This document shows, one piece after another, positions 1 to 10,390 of a stretch of 64,000 nt of DNA. The notes under the pieces are model-generated. The model searched no databases. It had not been told where the DNA came from and saw only the letters and a list, made by a program, of their open reading frames with translations. The translations under genes were made by a program, and so were the position numbers. Source of the DNA: Blasia pusilla. Its lineage: Eukaryota; Marchantiophyta; Marchantiopsida; Blasiales. Position 1 is the stretch's first letter; every line of letters begins with the position of its first letter. The stretch covers positions 17,608,001-17,672,000 of the forward strand of contig CM114273.1 of the NCBI GenBank assembly GCA_050084515.1, read 5' to 3'.

Positions 1-200
1 TTTTCAAAAATCGGCGATGGAACATAGCCTGGACTTGAAGCATAATTCCTATTTTCAACGATCGGAGAGGGGACATATTCCGGACTTGCTATTTGTATCA
101 CCTCTATGACGTCAACATCTATAGGTGTATAATCCCTTTCTTGTTCATCAAGAGGAACGTAGAACTCACCATCGCTATAGCGTAATTCGTCACCAATCAT
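1..200 (-). CDS. partial acidic protein with SPxYVPSP repeats, unknown function
   Basis: Reading the minus strand from an ATG at 200, the frame stays open for 66 codons to the window edge, so only the N-terminus is visible. The product is acidic and carries two copies of a roughly 15-residue unit, SPEYVPSPIVEN then SPGYVPSPIFE. The neighbouring minus-strand ORF at 475-903 contains a related SPEYLVE and also GDE and DY/DG motifs, so the two may be related genes or parts of one locus. All three frames just upstream of this ATG are closed, and a strong splice acceptor lies 12 bases before it, which suits a start codon placed just after a leader intron. I recognise no domain. Function unknown. 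Confidence 0.45.
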   Translation of the reverse strand, partial: MIGDELRYSDGEFYVPLDEQERDYTPIDVDVIEVIQIASPEYVPSPIVENRNYASSPGYVPSPIFE

Positions 201-212
201 TTATAAAGTATC

Positions 213-335
213 CTGCATTATCCACACAATTATTAAAATAAAAGAAATATATCAAAATAATGAAAGAAATACCCAATATAAAAGGATACTAAATCTCCAC
301 ACCTGAATATTAGAACACAAGCAGAGAAGACTTAC
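213..335 (-). other. candidate leader intron
   Basis: On the minus strand a consensus donor GTAAGT (335-330) is followed by a T-rich tract and the acceptor TAATGCAG ending at 213, giving a 123-nt GT-AG intron just before the ATG at 200. A further acceptor-like TTTTGTTCTCAG lies upstream near 395. This is inferred from splice signals only. Confidence 0.4.
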
Positions 336-474
336 TTTTTTGAGTAACACCACTCCCAAAGAAATGAAACTTGATCGTTTGCTCAACTCAACAATCTAAA
401 ACAGACTTCTGAGAACAAAACCAACATGGATTTGATGATTAATTGGATATACACGATAGATAGTACTCTATAGG

Positions 475-903
475 CTACTTATCTCCAATATCTCGACTAT
501 CTCCACTTATGTCTAAATCCCCATAATCCATACACCTATATTCGAGGTCGAACTCATCACCAACATACCATCCCTCAGAATCATAGAGGGAAGTGGAGGA
601 ATATTCTCCATCCTCAAGATCTTCAAGACCGGGACAAATATCTACAGAGTATCTCTCATTACTATTGAGAGTAATCACAATTTCCTCGCCTATTGAGACT
701 TCTCTAACTTCCTCAATCTCATTGAAACCATTTGAAATAGGAGCAAAAAATATAGGGTCCACATCAAACAATTTTCGTTTGCGTTTAGGGCGAGATAATG
801 AAAATCTATGTTCATCTCTCTCTACCAAATATTCGGGACTCCTATTTATTACAATTTCTTCCACAATTATACGCCTCTTGCATCTTGATGAGACAGTTGA
901 CAT
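475..903 (-). CDS. 142-residue acidic hypothetical protein
   Basis: The minus-strand ORF starts at ATG 903. A basic patch RPKRKRK near residue 40 could be a nuclear localisation signal. The C-terminal half is strongly acidic and rich in Asp, Glu, Gly and Tyr. It shares an SPEY motif and general composition with the partial ORF at 1-200. A pyrimidine-rich acceptor (TTTAAATTTGCAG) lies about 50 bases before the ATG, repeating the layout seen for the left-edge ORF. The stop at 475 follows GDK directly. I recognise no family. The overlapping plus-strand ORF at 593-910 is treated as a shadow because it is Ser/Leu-rich and has no matching signals. It could be a real gene, a diverged tandem copy of its neighbour, or a relic. 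Confidence 0.4.
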   Translation of the reverse strand: MSTVSSRCKRRIIVEEIVINRSPEYLVERDEHRFSLSRPKRKRKLFDVDPIFFAPISNGFNEIEEVREVSIGEEIVITLNSNERYSVDICPGLEDLEDGEYSSTSLYDSEGWYVGDEFDLEYRCMDYGDLDISGDSRDIGDK

Positions 904-1962
904 GGCGTAAGATAGTTAGCCTCACTCCGCATATACAATATTATTCACTGCAAATTTAAAAAGAGCATATTAAAATTTCAATATAATTAGATAATTCCAG
1001 TAAAAAAAGAGAGGGACCACCAGGAGCAGATTTCAAGTAAGAAAAATGTAACTGTAATTTCATAACGCTCACCTAAAAAAAAAGATTATAAGATTTGTAA
1101 GAGAAAAAGATCTCGGCACGGAAAAAAAAAAAAAAATTTCATAAATAAAATTTGAAAGCCCCCTGTCTCCAAGCATCTAGTAGGCCTACGTCAGTAAGGT
1201 CGGGTCACTGGCTTCGGCTCAGGTGGGCGGGGATCGAATCTCGCTGTCGACGCTATTGAGGAAGCGGCTCTCCCAGTCGGACTCTGGTGAAGCCCACATG
1301 CGTTGCCGCCACAGAGCCATGGTACGTTTATGCATATATTTCGAGAGAGGAAAGAGGCGGGACAGGCAGAAGAAACGCGAGCACTCCCAGTCGGTTGCCT
1401 CGGGCAGGCCATGGTCCATGGTACGTTTATGCTATTAACGTACCATTATTACATTATATATTACGTTATATTGCCATGCTCCTCACTTAAAGTAGCGATT
1501 CTAGTAAAGAAGGGCACGGTGTGAAGAAGGCAGCCGGCAAGAAGCCTAGGATCGTATGTGGAAACAAGGATGAGAATGCTCAGACAGACAAGGAAAAACG
1601 TAAGGACAGTTGAAAGCATCATGTGCCTCATGCCACACTATCAGGAAGAATTAGCAAGTGGAAATGCGTCCTGCCAAGTGAAGCTCCCGAGATCCCGAGA
1701 TAGTCATATGAGTGCAAGTGGAGAGCGTAAGGCCGCAGGTGCATCGCGCGAGCTCTAGTACCTCTCTTAATTCTGCGCGAATGATCACTCATTTCGACCG
1801 ACGGGGGCCATGGTATGACGAGGTTATGATGACCGTTTCTCGGGGGTCGCTCAGCCATCAAAAATTTCGCTTTCTCTCGGGGATTGATCCTTGGATTCTT
1901 GGAAGCGTCTACAGGCGGAGAAATCTCGTTTCGAATCGGACCGCTCCCGTCCAAGCGATTTG
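904..1962. other. spacer, no recognised gene
   Basis: The first part is AT-rich with an A-run near 1,120; from about 1,190 the GC content rises. A short plus-strand stretch near 1,527-1,614 (containing AAGKKPRIVCGNKDEN) is open and codon-like but has no start or recognised family. No gene can be supported. Confidence 0.5.
1270..1432 (+). repeat. diverged direct duplication
   Basis: The words CTCCCAGTCGG and CCATGGTACGTTTATGC occur in the same order twice: at about 1,270 and 1,317, and again at 1,384 and 1,416. The spacing between the words differs (47 and 32 bases), so the duplication is old or has lost sequence in one unit. Confidence 0.6.
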
Positions 1963-1965
1963 TCA

Positions 1966-2125
1966 ACAATTGCCTCGGTCTGTTGTCTCTCCGATGGCAA
2001 GAATTGTAAAGTCGCAATAGAAACAGCGCCTACGGCAGAAAGGAATATGAACATAGGCAGAAAGGAATATGAACATATGCAGAAGTGGGAGCCGCTGAAT
2101 CGATAGGCGATTGGATCCGAGACAT
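1966..2125 (-). pseudogene. HemW-like radical SAM exon, frameshifted
   Basis: The minus strand encodes AYVHIPFCRRRCFYCDF followed by TILAIGE. The C-x3-C-x2-C Cys triad, preceded by Y-[IV]-H-[IL]-PFC, is the signature of the HemW/coproporphyrinogen-oxidase-like radical SAM family, which binds a 4Fe-4S cluster and S-adenosylmethionine; plant members continue in the same way with CDF and a short hydrophobic run. Upstream in another frame the ATG at 2,125 gives a peptide ending SAAPTSAYVHIPFC, so the motif is met twice in two frames. The cause is a 22-bp tandem duplication at 2,034-2,077 (22 is not a multiple of 3). Downstream the frame stops at TGA 1,963, and plausible continuation (NEISPPVDASKNP) lies in another frame. 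Most of the family's roughly 400 residues are absent. A broken copy is the best reading; an exon with an assembly error is possible. Confidence 0.65.
2034..2077 (+). repeat. perfect 22-bp tandem duplication
   Basis: Positions 2,034-2,055 and 2,056-2,077 are identical. The unit falls exactly on the codons for the HemW-like YVHIPFC motif and shifts the frame between the leader and the Cys triad. Confidence 0.9.
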
Positions 2126-2209
2126 CGTTCCAATTGGTAAAAGGGTGGGATTGGTGGTGCGGCCATTTGCCGAGAAATCTCTTCGCACCCCAACGGTCCG
2201 AAGCTCATG

Positions 2210-5200
2210 AACGCATTCTCAAATGCGACGCCTCAAAGACCGGCTAAGGTCAGCGAAGAAGCAAGCTCACCTTAGGTTCCAACGGTGACCAAATCCAGAC
2301 CGGACACCGGAAGAATTACCATGTCTTGGGACTGCAAGGTCTTTTTTGATGAGGCGATGAGCTCTTGGGCGACCAGGCGTTTAGGGAGAAAGAAAGAGGA
2401 GATGAAATGGAGAATGACGAGGAGGAGAGATGGTGAAAAGAGGGCATGGGAAGCGCCACACGGAGAGATGTGAAGATGCTCGTGGACGTTGAGCTCACGG
2501 TCCTCATTCCAAATCTCTTGGAGTACTATCCGAAAATCCTCATGCCGAATGCGGACACCGACCAGCCCATCCAACCCCTTTCCTTTTCTACCTCAGTAGA
2601 CCACACAGCACAATCTCTCTCTCTGGATGCGATTGGTGCACTGCTTGCAATTCGCAAGTCTCTCGTGTGTGTGTTGTGCCCGTGGTACAACGTCTATTCA
2701 CACTGTCCCAGAGATCCCAAGCTCAACGCCTAATAATATCATTCATTGCCAACCATCGAAAAACTCTGTTGGACCCTGTCAAAACGATACTGAGTGTAAT
2801 TCCCGATAGCGCGTTCTCTGTCAATTGTGAGAAAGTGACGCACGGATAAATTTGGGCTGTGGCAGAGAAGAAACTAACTTTTCGAAGCTGAATTTGAAAT
2901 GAGGACGACTGAGCGACAATCTAAAGTACCAAGTAATCGAAAAGGGGAAGTGTCTACAACATGAGGTACACAAAGTAGTGCCAAGCCGGAAATATTATAT
3001 TCATCTTATGCACAACTGAGGGGAATGTCTGACGGAAGTTCCGAGAAAGGTATCCATCTCACCACGAGACGATCGTAGTGAGAATAGGCGACGTTGGTGG
3101 CACCGTCGATACGCTCGATTCAAATCTCTCTTGGCAGGCGGATATAGGGGCTTCGTATGACAGCCGCACACACACAACTCGCAGTTGTATGTGTGGGAGA
3201 GGTAATGAACTGTTACCGAAGGATTAGAGAGACAGAATCAAGTCCTTCAAGTTTACTGGAGCAAGGTGAAATCTGTGACATGCCCTTTCGGCTCGCATAA
3301 CGCATGGTCGGATCGGTTGGTTGCAACTCGTTCAGTGCACGAATCCAGAGCATTTCAACAGGATACAAATCATAATACAAATCTAACCTTCGGACCAGAA
3401 ACAGGGCTTTTGGATCTCACTTTCGAATCGGATGGGAACATAAAGCTCACCTTCACCTTCATGGCTTTTCAGATCTTGGGGTCTTCATTCATAAAACCAC
3501 ACCTTCCTTCCACCCACGACTCCAACTTGCCCTTCGCTCCAACTTGCGCTCCAACTCCAACTTTCTCCCAGATCTCCTGTAACTTTCCACAATTATACAA
3601 AATTACTACAGTAACTATGGTACCAATTGTGCAGATGAGGGCCTCACAAGCCTGGAACCAGTACCATATGCACACTTGTGAGAGCCGAAGCCTCGGAAGA
3701 TTTTATGTTGATGACCACCTCATAAGCCTCTAACCAATACCGTATGCACACTTGTGTAAATAGAAGCCATGTAGCTCAGGTACCCCTCTTTCATAAGGTA
3801 TTAATGGTAAAAATAACGTGGCTTCTCACCTCACTCAAGTAGATGGCCGTCTAAATAAGATTTCAGTCAAATTTTAGACATTTTAGACCACCACTTTTGG
3901 AGGAGCCTCACTTATTTGGGAACGGGGAGTTACCAAAAGAAGTAACCCCCCCTTCCTCACATTATAGTATAGATATAAATGTAGATAAGAGGGTACTCTA
4001 AAGGCTTGCCTTAAATTTCTCCTTAATGCCTATCCTAACATAAAAAAAAACATTTGCCACACTATTTTTTCATCACTCAACCTATTATTTTCCTCTGTTT
4101 GACGCAATTTCAAAAAAATCCGCCAAGTTTGGTTCATGGTTATTATCTCATTATTTTTTTATTATTCTTGTTCATGTGTTCTTTTGCACTCATTTGGCAA
4201 TATCCCTATTTCTAGCCCAACTTCTCTTGATTACTTACTTCCAAGCATTTATGTGATCCCCAATTTCAAGCCTTTCATTTATTTTCAATGGACTTAAAGA
4301 TAATTTTAAGTATTCTTATATTTTAAATACTATTAATATGAATAGTATTTATGGCCCTTACTCCCGATAAGAAAAGTAGTTTGGAAATTAGATAAATTTA
4401 ATAATGCATGACCTTATCTTATTAGAATGATTAGATGCATGTCACTTAAATTTATACTAGGTTAGTGTCCAATCCTTTTTGTTGCATGAAGCAAAGTCAC
4501 TTCATTCATAACAACGCCCAAAACCTTAATTTCCTTTTCTACAATAGTTCTCATTACAAATTTTTTTTAATGATTACGTTTTTATTTTAGAGTATTCTTT
4601 TATTTACATTCTCAAACAACATATGTCGAATATTGAAAGTAATGGAACAATAAGTCTAATAAAATTTAGATTTCTTGTTAGAAACTACTATCAGTTGGTG
4701 CCCATGCCCCGCACGAGTGAAGGAAACCCTACTCCCCTTTAGATCCTTCTCCATGTTAGTTAGATGAAACTAAGTTAGTAGAACGGATAGGTGTCAAATA
4801 GAGAGATTTTTGTTGCTAAGATCCATGTCGCAAGTAATAATATAGATTGAATAAGAAAGTGTGTGATGTTAATTTAAATCCAAAAGAACTCCATACTTCC
4901 CAGTTTATGACTTGAGTGCCTACCCTATTCTTGAATCTCCATGTCTAATTATTCTCCTCTTACTCCAAATGGAAATTAGGAATAGACTTTTTGGAGCTCT
5001 CACTTTTTGGTTGGACCATTGGTACTCTCATTCCACTTTCAACACATACTCTCCACTACCCACGGATTGTTACAATGCCATGTACTTCTTTCATCTTCAA
5101 ACGCTCTTTATTGAAGTAGAATTAGCAATACCAATGGTTAAACATGCTACCCCAACCTCCTTTTTTAGTAATTTATTTCATTATTTGTATATATACTACG

Positions 5201-6270
5201 TCTACCTTTTATACTCTTGGAACCCACAAGTTATAACTCGAGTAAAGTGAATTTAGTCTAATTTAAAATCTTCAAAATCCATATGTGGATGAAATCTTTT
5301 GAGATATTTTGGTGGGAAATTATGCTCTTTTTGAGGGAGACTGGCCTCTATTTTAGTCACACGCTCTTGAGCCACTAAATGTATTGCACTTGTAGGTAGG
5401 CTTTGCGAATATACCTGGATTTGCACAATTATCTCCATTCTATTTTCGTATTGAAAATTAGGTACATATGAGAAAAAAAATCTATTCCGAAAATTCTAGT
5501 TGCTGGCTGCTCATAGATCTATATATTTTTTTAATATGTAAAGACTCAGGAAGAGGAGGATCAAAAAACATCCATCCATTGGTGGCATGGATTGGCCAAT
5601 CAGACTTCTCCTTCCCATGAGAGGAGACATGAAGAAATAAATAAAAGGAAACACACTTGAAAAAACGATGGTAATGGCCAACCACTACCATCGTTTATTT
5701 GATCGTTACTACAGACAAAACCACGTGTTTTTCTTGAGGGTAAACCATCTCACAAATATGGTCCCGAAATGAAGTCCTCGTCGAGAAAAATTGTACTCCA
5801 TTGACCGTTTGCATGCTTTCCAACAATTGTGACCGTTTTTTTAATCTCACACGGTTTTAGGGATGGTAGACCGTCTCACGATTTATGGTCTCGAAATGAA
5901 GTCCACATGGGGAAAAATGTGACTATGTTGACCTTTCCTATGAGTCCGAAAGGAATGATTTTTCTTATGAATAGTATCTTTTGGGAACACTTTTGGCGTT
6001 TTCACATTGACATGAAATTGGGGATTCTCTTTGAGAAGGTAACATAAAAATGGCCTTGGAAAGGACCGATTCCTTTGAAAAAAATAAAACAGTCTTACCA
6101 TTTCCAAATGATGTAAGGACAATAGTATTAGACATTACCGTTTAAAGAGAATATAGTAGTGAATTACAATTTTCTCAAGCATCTGCAAATGGTTTTATGG
6201 TCAATTAGTGCATTAGGATCCTCTACAAAAATTTAAATAAATTTATTTTTAAAATTTTAAGAGATCTTAT
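2210..6270. other. gene-poor spacer
   Basis: From 2,210 to about 3,750 the composition is mixed with no recognisable product; beyond about 3,800 it becomes strongly AT-rich. The open frames at 2,272-2,574 (minus), 3,266-3,733 and 4,912-5,250 (plus) show no domain or codon pattern I can support. Confidence 0.5.
3642..3769 (+). repeat. diverged tandem duplication, period about 76
   Basis: The stretch at 3,642-3,692 is repeated at 3,718-3,769. Both units share CTCA[CT]AAGCCT, AACCA[GA]TACC[AG]TATGC and ACACTTGTG, with scattered substitutions. Confidence 0.7.
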
Positions 6271-6275
6271 TGTAT

Positions 6276-7080
6276 TTTTCATGCATATACACATCATTAT
6301 AAGACATATTTTATTATTATCATCATTCATGCATTCATAAACCAAAACAGAAAATTTAATCATGGAGTCCATGCATATTGACAATCATGAAATTGAAAAG
6401 ATCTCTTGTAAAATCTGAAATCAAATACACACTAGTATTCCATAGTTGTCTCTAATGTCAAATAAAACTCATTTTCATAATGATGCTACTTGCCTTAGGT
6501 TAATCATAAGGTAAGGAGCACCATCTCTCCACCGCCCCATGAAAGCCATTCAACCAAGAGAGAATGATCTTCCAAACTATCTCTTTCTCTCCCCTTTCTT
6601 GAGATATATTCTCTCTCCCTACCTCAAGCCCTCTCCTTGATATACATGTCACCTCCTTAACCGTAACCCACGATAAGAGGTCCAACATAAATTTCCAAAA
6701 ATAGATAGTTGACGAGACCATAAATACAAAGCCTAAAATATAGCTCTAAATAAGGCAAAAAAAAGGGTTACATGCGCACTTAGTTATCCGTTCTTCATAG
6801 TCGGTCATCCTTGACCTACCAAGATTCATGTCTTATCTCCTTGGCTAGGTTATCTGGATACTATCTACTCCAATGTAAAGGACGGGACAGTTCTTTTGCA
6901 TATACATATCATTACACTGCATACATCATTATCACAATCCATACACTCATAAAGAAAGACATCATACTTAATCATGGAGTCCATACATACCAAAAATTGT
7001 GTACCAAAAAAGGTCTTCAATCTCCCCGCTATTTGGTGGGTAGATGTCATAAATATCTTAGTCTATGGACCTCACAATAG
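6276..7080 (+). repeat. dispersed repeat, old copy with internal duplication
   Basis: Two related modules (about 6,276-6,380 and 6,895-7,000), each with CATATACA[CT]ATCATTA and AATCATGGAGTCCAT, are separated by a segment with CAAGCCCTCTCCTTGATATA and ATGTCACCTCCTTAACC. The same order (module, CAAGCCCTC...ATGTCACCTCCTTGG, second module, then a short CCCC/GGTGG stretch) occurs at 60,656-61,460. This is a heavily mutated copy of that unit. Confidence 0.6.
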
Positions 7081-8484
7081 TAGGGAACCAAGAAACAAGT
7101 TAAAATTTTGGATCAAGAGAAGAGCGATTGAGGTATGATCCACCTAAGTCGAAACTTATACTAGCCATGTGTAAGACTAGAAATGGTGGGGGAATCTACC
7201 GTAGGACTATGCTAGCCAAGATGGGTGCCCATCTTGAGATTTACCTAAGGATACAAAGAAAGGGGTTGTAGTTACTTATAAGGATAAAGGAAAAGCCAAG
7301 TGAAAGACTCTTGAGCAAATTTTGAGTCAAGGGCAAGAAGCAGAGAAGTTAGGACTAGTCAAGATGGGCTAGATATCACAAGACTAATCATGAAACAAGC
7401 AAGTTGGCAAGATAGCCATGAGATGCTAAAATAGTGAGAGCTAAGATGAGTGTTTTCCATAAGATGCACAAAAAGCAAGACACACAGCTTAGGTGAGTTT
7501 TGAGATATCAAGATTGGGAAAATCTACCATAAGACTCCCCTAAGTCATGTTGATGTTTAACTACCTAAAGTCAAATGCAGGTTTGCACGACACAAGAAAG
7601 ATTTAGATTGAGGACCCATGGGATGGATTCTTGGGGATGTGGGATTCCCTCACTTTTCCAAGTCAAGGAAGTACCATAAGTATCTCTAGGGGCGGCCACA
7701 AGCCGAACGGCACAAAAACTGGCAATCCATTGCTGCTACGGGCGTCATTGCATAGTACTTGATCATCATAGAGCAGCTAAAAATCATAACATAGCAAAGC
7801 GGAAAATAAATTATGACTCAATCAATCCAAATAGGTCACTCATTGTTGATAGAACGGTAATCACATATACTCTACGCGCAATTGTAAATGACAAATTGTT
7901 GCAATGTGATGGCGGCGGAACAAATCTCAAATTCAGTGGATAGTGGCAAAGAGAGTGCAATAACGGCTGCAACTTGGTAACTTGAATTGAAGCGGAGACC
8001 ACAGCACATCGCAGCCGTAGGAGTAGCTACGCAATTGGTGGCACTCTCAATGGTGAAATAAAGGGCATGGCGGCTATAGTTACGATGCAAGTGGTAAATT
8101 GGGCTAGGCTTATGGATGGACATACAGCGCCGCACGTAGGTGGTTGGATTTTGGAAAGCTGTATGAGTGACGCGACCCATACCTGCTGTGGTTTTGTGTC
8201 AACTCAAACGCGAACATAGTTGGGTCAATCAAGAATAGGTCGGTTGGCAAGCTATCTTGGCCCTCCTTGACGCGGAAACTTCTAAGTCAACGGCATGCAG
8301 ATGGTGAGAGAGGCAACCATGTACATCGTTAACTAGGTCAACAAGCGGAAAAGGGTACAAAATGCACAACATGCATGGACGCGGAAGGCGCAGGCTGTTA
8401 GAAGGCCACAATGGTTAGAATGGTTGCTCATCAACAAGCGTTTCAAGTAAATCAAGTAGATCTCATAAATCTCTCCATTGTGCA

Positions 8485-8486
<2 letters not shown>
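7081..8486. other. spacer, no recognised gene
   Basis: AT-rich to about 7,680, then slightly GC-richer to the microsatellite. No ORF or repeat here that I can classify. It separates the dispersed repeat from the decayed Ty3 fragment, which are adjacent in the 60-62 kb copy, so part of it may be an insertion. Confidence 0.45.

Positions 8487-8567
<81 letters not shown>
8487..8567 (+). repeat. (TC)40 microsatellite
   Basis: An uninterrupted 81-base TC run. The apparent Ser/Leu and Arg/Glu ORFs across it are repeat translations. Confidence 0.98.
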
Positions 8568-8570
<3 letters not shown>

Positions 8571-9068
8571 TCCACATTTCTTGTTTGGACCATATATTAG
8601 GTTGGAGATAAGAAATCGTTCAAGACGCATGTTAAGGATTAATCAACGCACTCTCATTTAGGTGATAATCTGTTGGATAAGGATTAGGGATTGACATTGA
8701 CACCCAACCTTTCCAGTAGCCAAACCTTCCTAGGCAAACGACATACTCCTTGAAGGACTAAGAACCAATTAGCATTTTTTGTAGCTTCATCAACTCACAT
8801 ATATGATGTTCAACCAATTAGGTCTACCATACTCAACCCAAGTCTTCCGCTTGTAGATCTTAAGGTTGGAGTCTCTTTGCGTACTAGAGAGTAGGAGTAG
8901 AGGTTGAAATTTTTTATGTTTAGCCCTTCTAACTCTAGATAGTCATCTATCCATTCCTATGATGACATATGTCTCTATGTTGATAAACTCAAAAATTTTG
9001 AATGATGATGTGGTCCCATTATTTATTTCCTTATATTCATAAATATCACTCAAGAAAGTCCAAATCTA

Positions 9069-9284
9069 TTACCACTTATTCCATGTACATCGAAGATACA
9101 TCCGTTGTGCTTGAGGAACCCTAAGGCAAGTTGAAATCAAACATGTAATATGACCATACGTTCTCAAACACACATCATAGACTAGCATGGTAGTCGTACG
9201 TTTGGCAAATCCACACAATATGCAATGCAAAGCTACATCCCAAGGTTTCCAGAAACAGACAAGTCCAGACATGTCCTTGGACAT
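9069..9284 (-). pseudogene. decayed PHD-like finger of Ty3 pol
   Basis: The minus-strand peptide contains CILCGFAKRTTTMLVYD and ends YLRCT. It lines up with CMLCGFARGAAMMLVYD...MCLRCT at 61,612-61,962. Several zinc ligands of the C4HC3 pattern are lost or displaced here (for example GWH has become YGH). The third Cys is Tyr, as in the better copy. Upstream coding is interrupted by the GC-rich block. Confidence 0.6.
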
Positions 9285-9600
9285 GCCCGACCCACACCCT
9301 GGCCCGCCCTAGAGTCTGCCTCGTAGACCCGGGCTTACGAAGCCCGCACCCGTTGCGGGGCTTGGGACAGGGTCATAGGGTGGGCTTGGGCCCTATTGGG
9401 CCGACTCACGTCCGCGCAAGGCCCACATGGTGGGTTGGGGGCGACCCCGAAATAGGTGCAGGCTCTATCAGCCCAGGCCTACGTGGCGGACTCTTGTGTG
9501 AGCTCAGGTGCAGGCCGCGGATATCCGGGCCTGCAGGGACATATCCGTCTATATGACGGACATAAGTCTTCAGACATGGACATGTCCGTGGATACAGACT
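9260..9600. mobile_element. GC-rich insertion with inverted GGACATG ends
   Basis: A sharply GC-rich block within AT-rich DNA, rich in GGGCC, CCCGGGC and GGCCCAC words, splits sequence that is contiguous in the 61.7-61.8 kb homologue. Its left end carries GACATGTCCTTGGACATGC and its right end GACATGGACATGTCCGTGG, roughly inverted. Sub-terminal GGCCC/CCCGGGC words recall non-autonomous hAT-type elements, but I cannot define an exact end or target duplication. Confidence 0.4.
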
Positions 9601-10390
9601 TTATCCGTGTGCAACCTTTCTACATGTAGGGCTAACAAGCTTCAATCAATTTTTCCATTAATTTTGGGAAGGTGACATGGAGCATCATTACACACATGGT
9701 CCTTCCAAAACATACCATCATGTCTCTCTAACAAGAGGATTACGAATGGTAAAACCTCATGCACTCTTAAAATAGAGATAAGAGTGCATCTTATTGTAAC
9801 ATCAAATACTTTTTATATCATTTCTTGTAAGTAGATACAATCTCTCTAATGAAAATTTTGGATCCTTGGTTGATAGCCCCCTCTAAAAATAGTCTCATAC
9901 CTCAATGTGTCTTGAATGCTTTAAAATAAGCAAGTTTTCAAGGTCCATGGGTTTGACTCTCCAAAATATCTTTTCTTGCTAAAAATATGTTTATACCAAT
10001 AGATCATGGTCACCAAGGTTTAACACTTCACCAACATTATTATGAATGGCTAAAGGCAAATATGACTCTTGTCCAAAGAGCAAAAGGTAAGATGGAAAGG
10101 ATGTTAAGGATCCATGCCTACTAAACCTATAGCCCATCGCCAACCACATAAATTGTAGGTCCCAGTCTCCTAGATGAGCTCATTATAAATCATACTTGCT
10201 CAAATCTCTTTTCATCCTTTGGATAACTCAATGTGCTAAATCATGCGTTTCAAGATGATCTCACAATATCGTGCGATGTTCAATTAATGGCTAACCACAT
10301 AACGTGACACAAGGCCTAAAACTCCCCACAAAACTTGGTGCTTGGTCCATCAACACCTCTATTGGTGTGCCATACTAACTCAAAACTTGA

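Larger units (their letters stand above)
8905..10390 (-). mobile_element. decayed 3' part of PHD-finger Ty3 element
   Basis: This region aligns by eye with 61,440-62,310 in the same order and orientation. Shared words include CTAACTC[CT]AGATAG[CT]CATCTATCC, CCCATCGCCAACCAC, AGGTCCCA[AG]TCTCCTAG, CACAAGGCCT and the inverse of the HLPNIDGTV-equivalent segment. It covers the 3' non-coding part, the PHD-like finger and the tail of integrase, then ends near 10,390. Many substitutions and a GC-rich insertion (9,260-9,600) make it the oldest of the four family copies in the window. Confidence 0.65.

Noticed and set aside
593-910. Plus-strand ORF opposite the 142-residue protein
   Set aside because: Shadow frame, Ser/Leu-rich; the splice signals favour the minus strand.
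1225-1250. B-box-like GATCGAATC
   Set aside because: No A box or paired acceptor stem upstream.
3266-3733. 155-codon plus-strand ORF
   Set aside because: No domain, ends within a tandem duplication, and the composition is that of non-coding flanks.
8333-8611. Arg-Glu and Ser-Leu repeat ORFs
   Set aside because: Translations of the (TC)n microsatellite.
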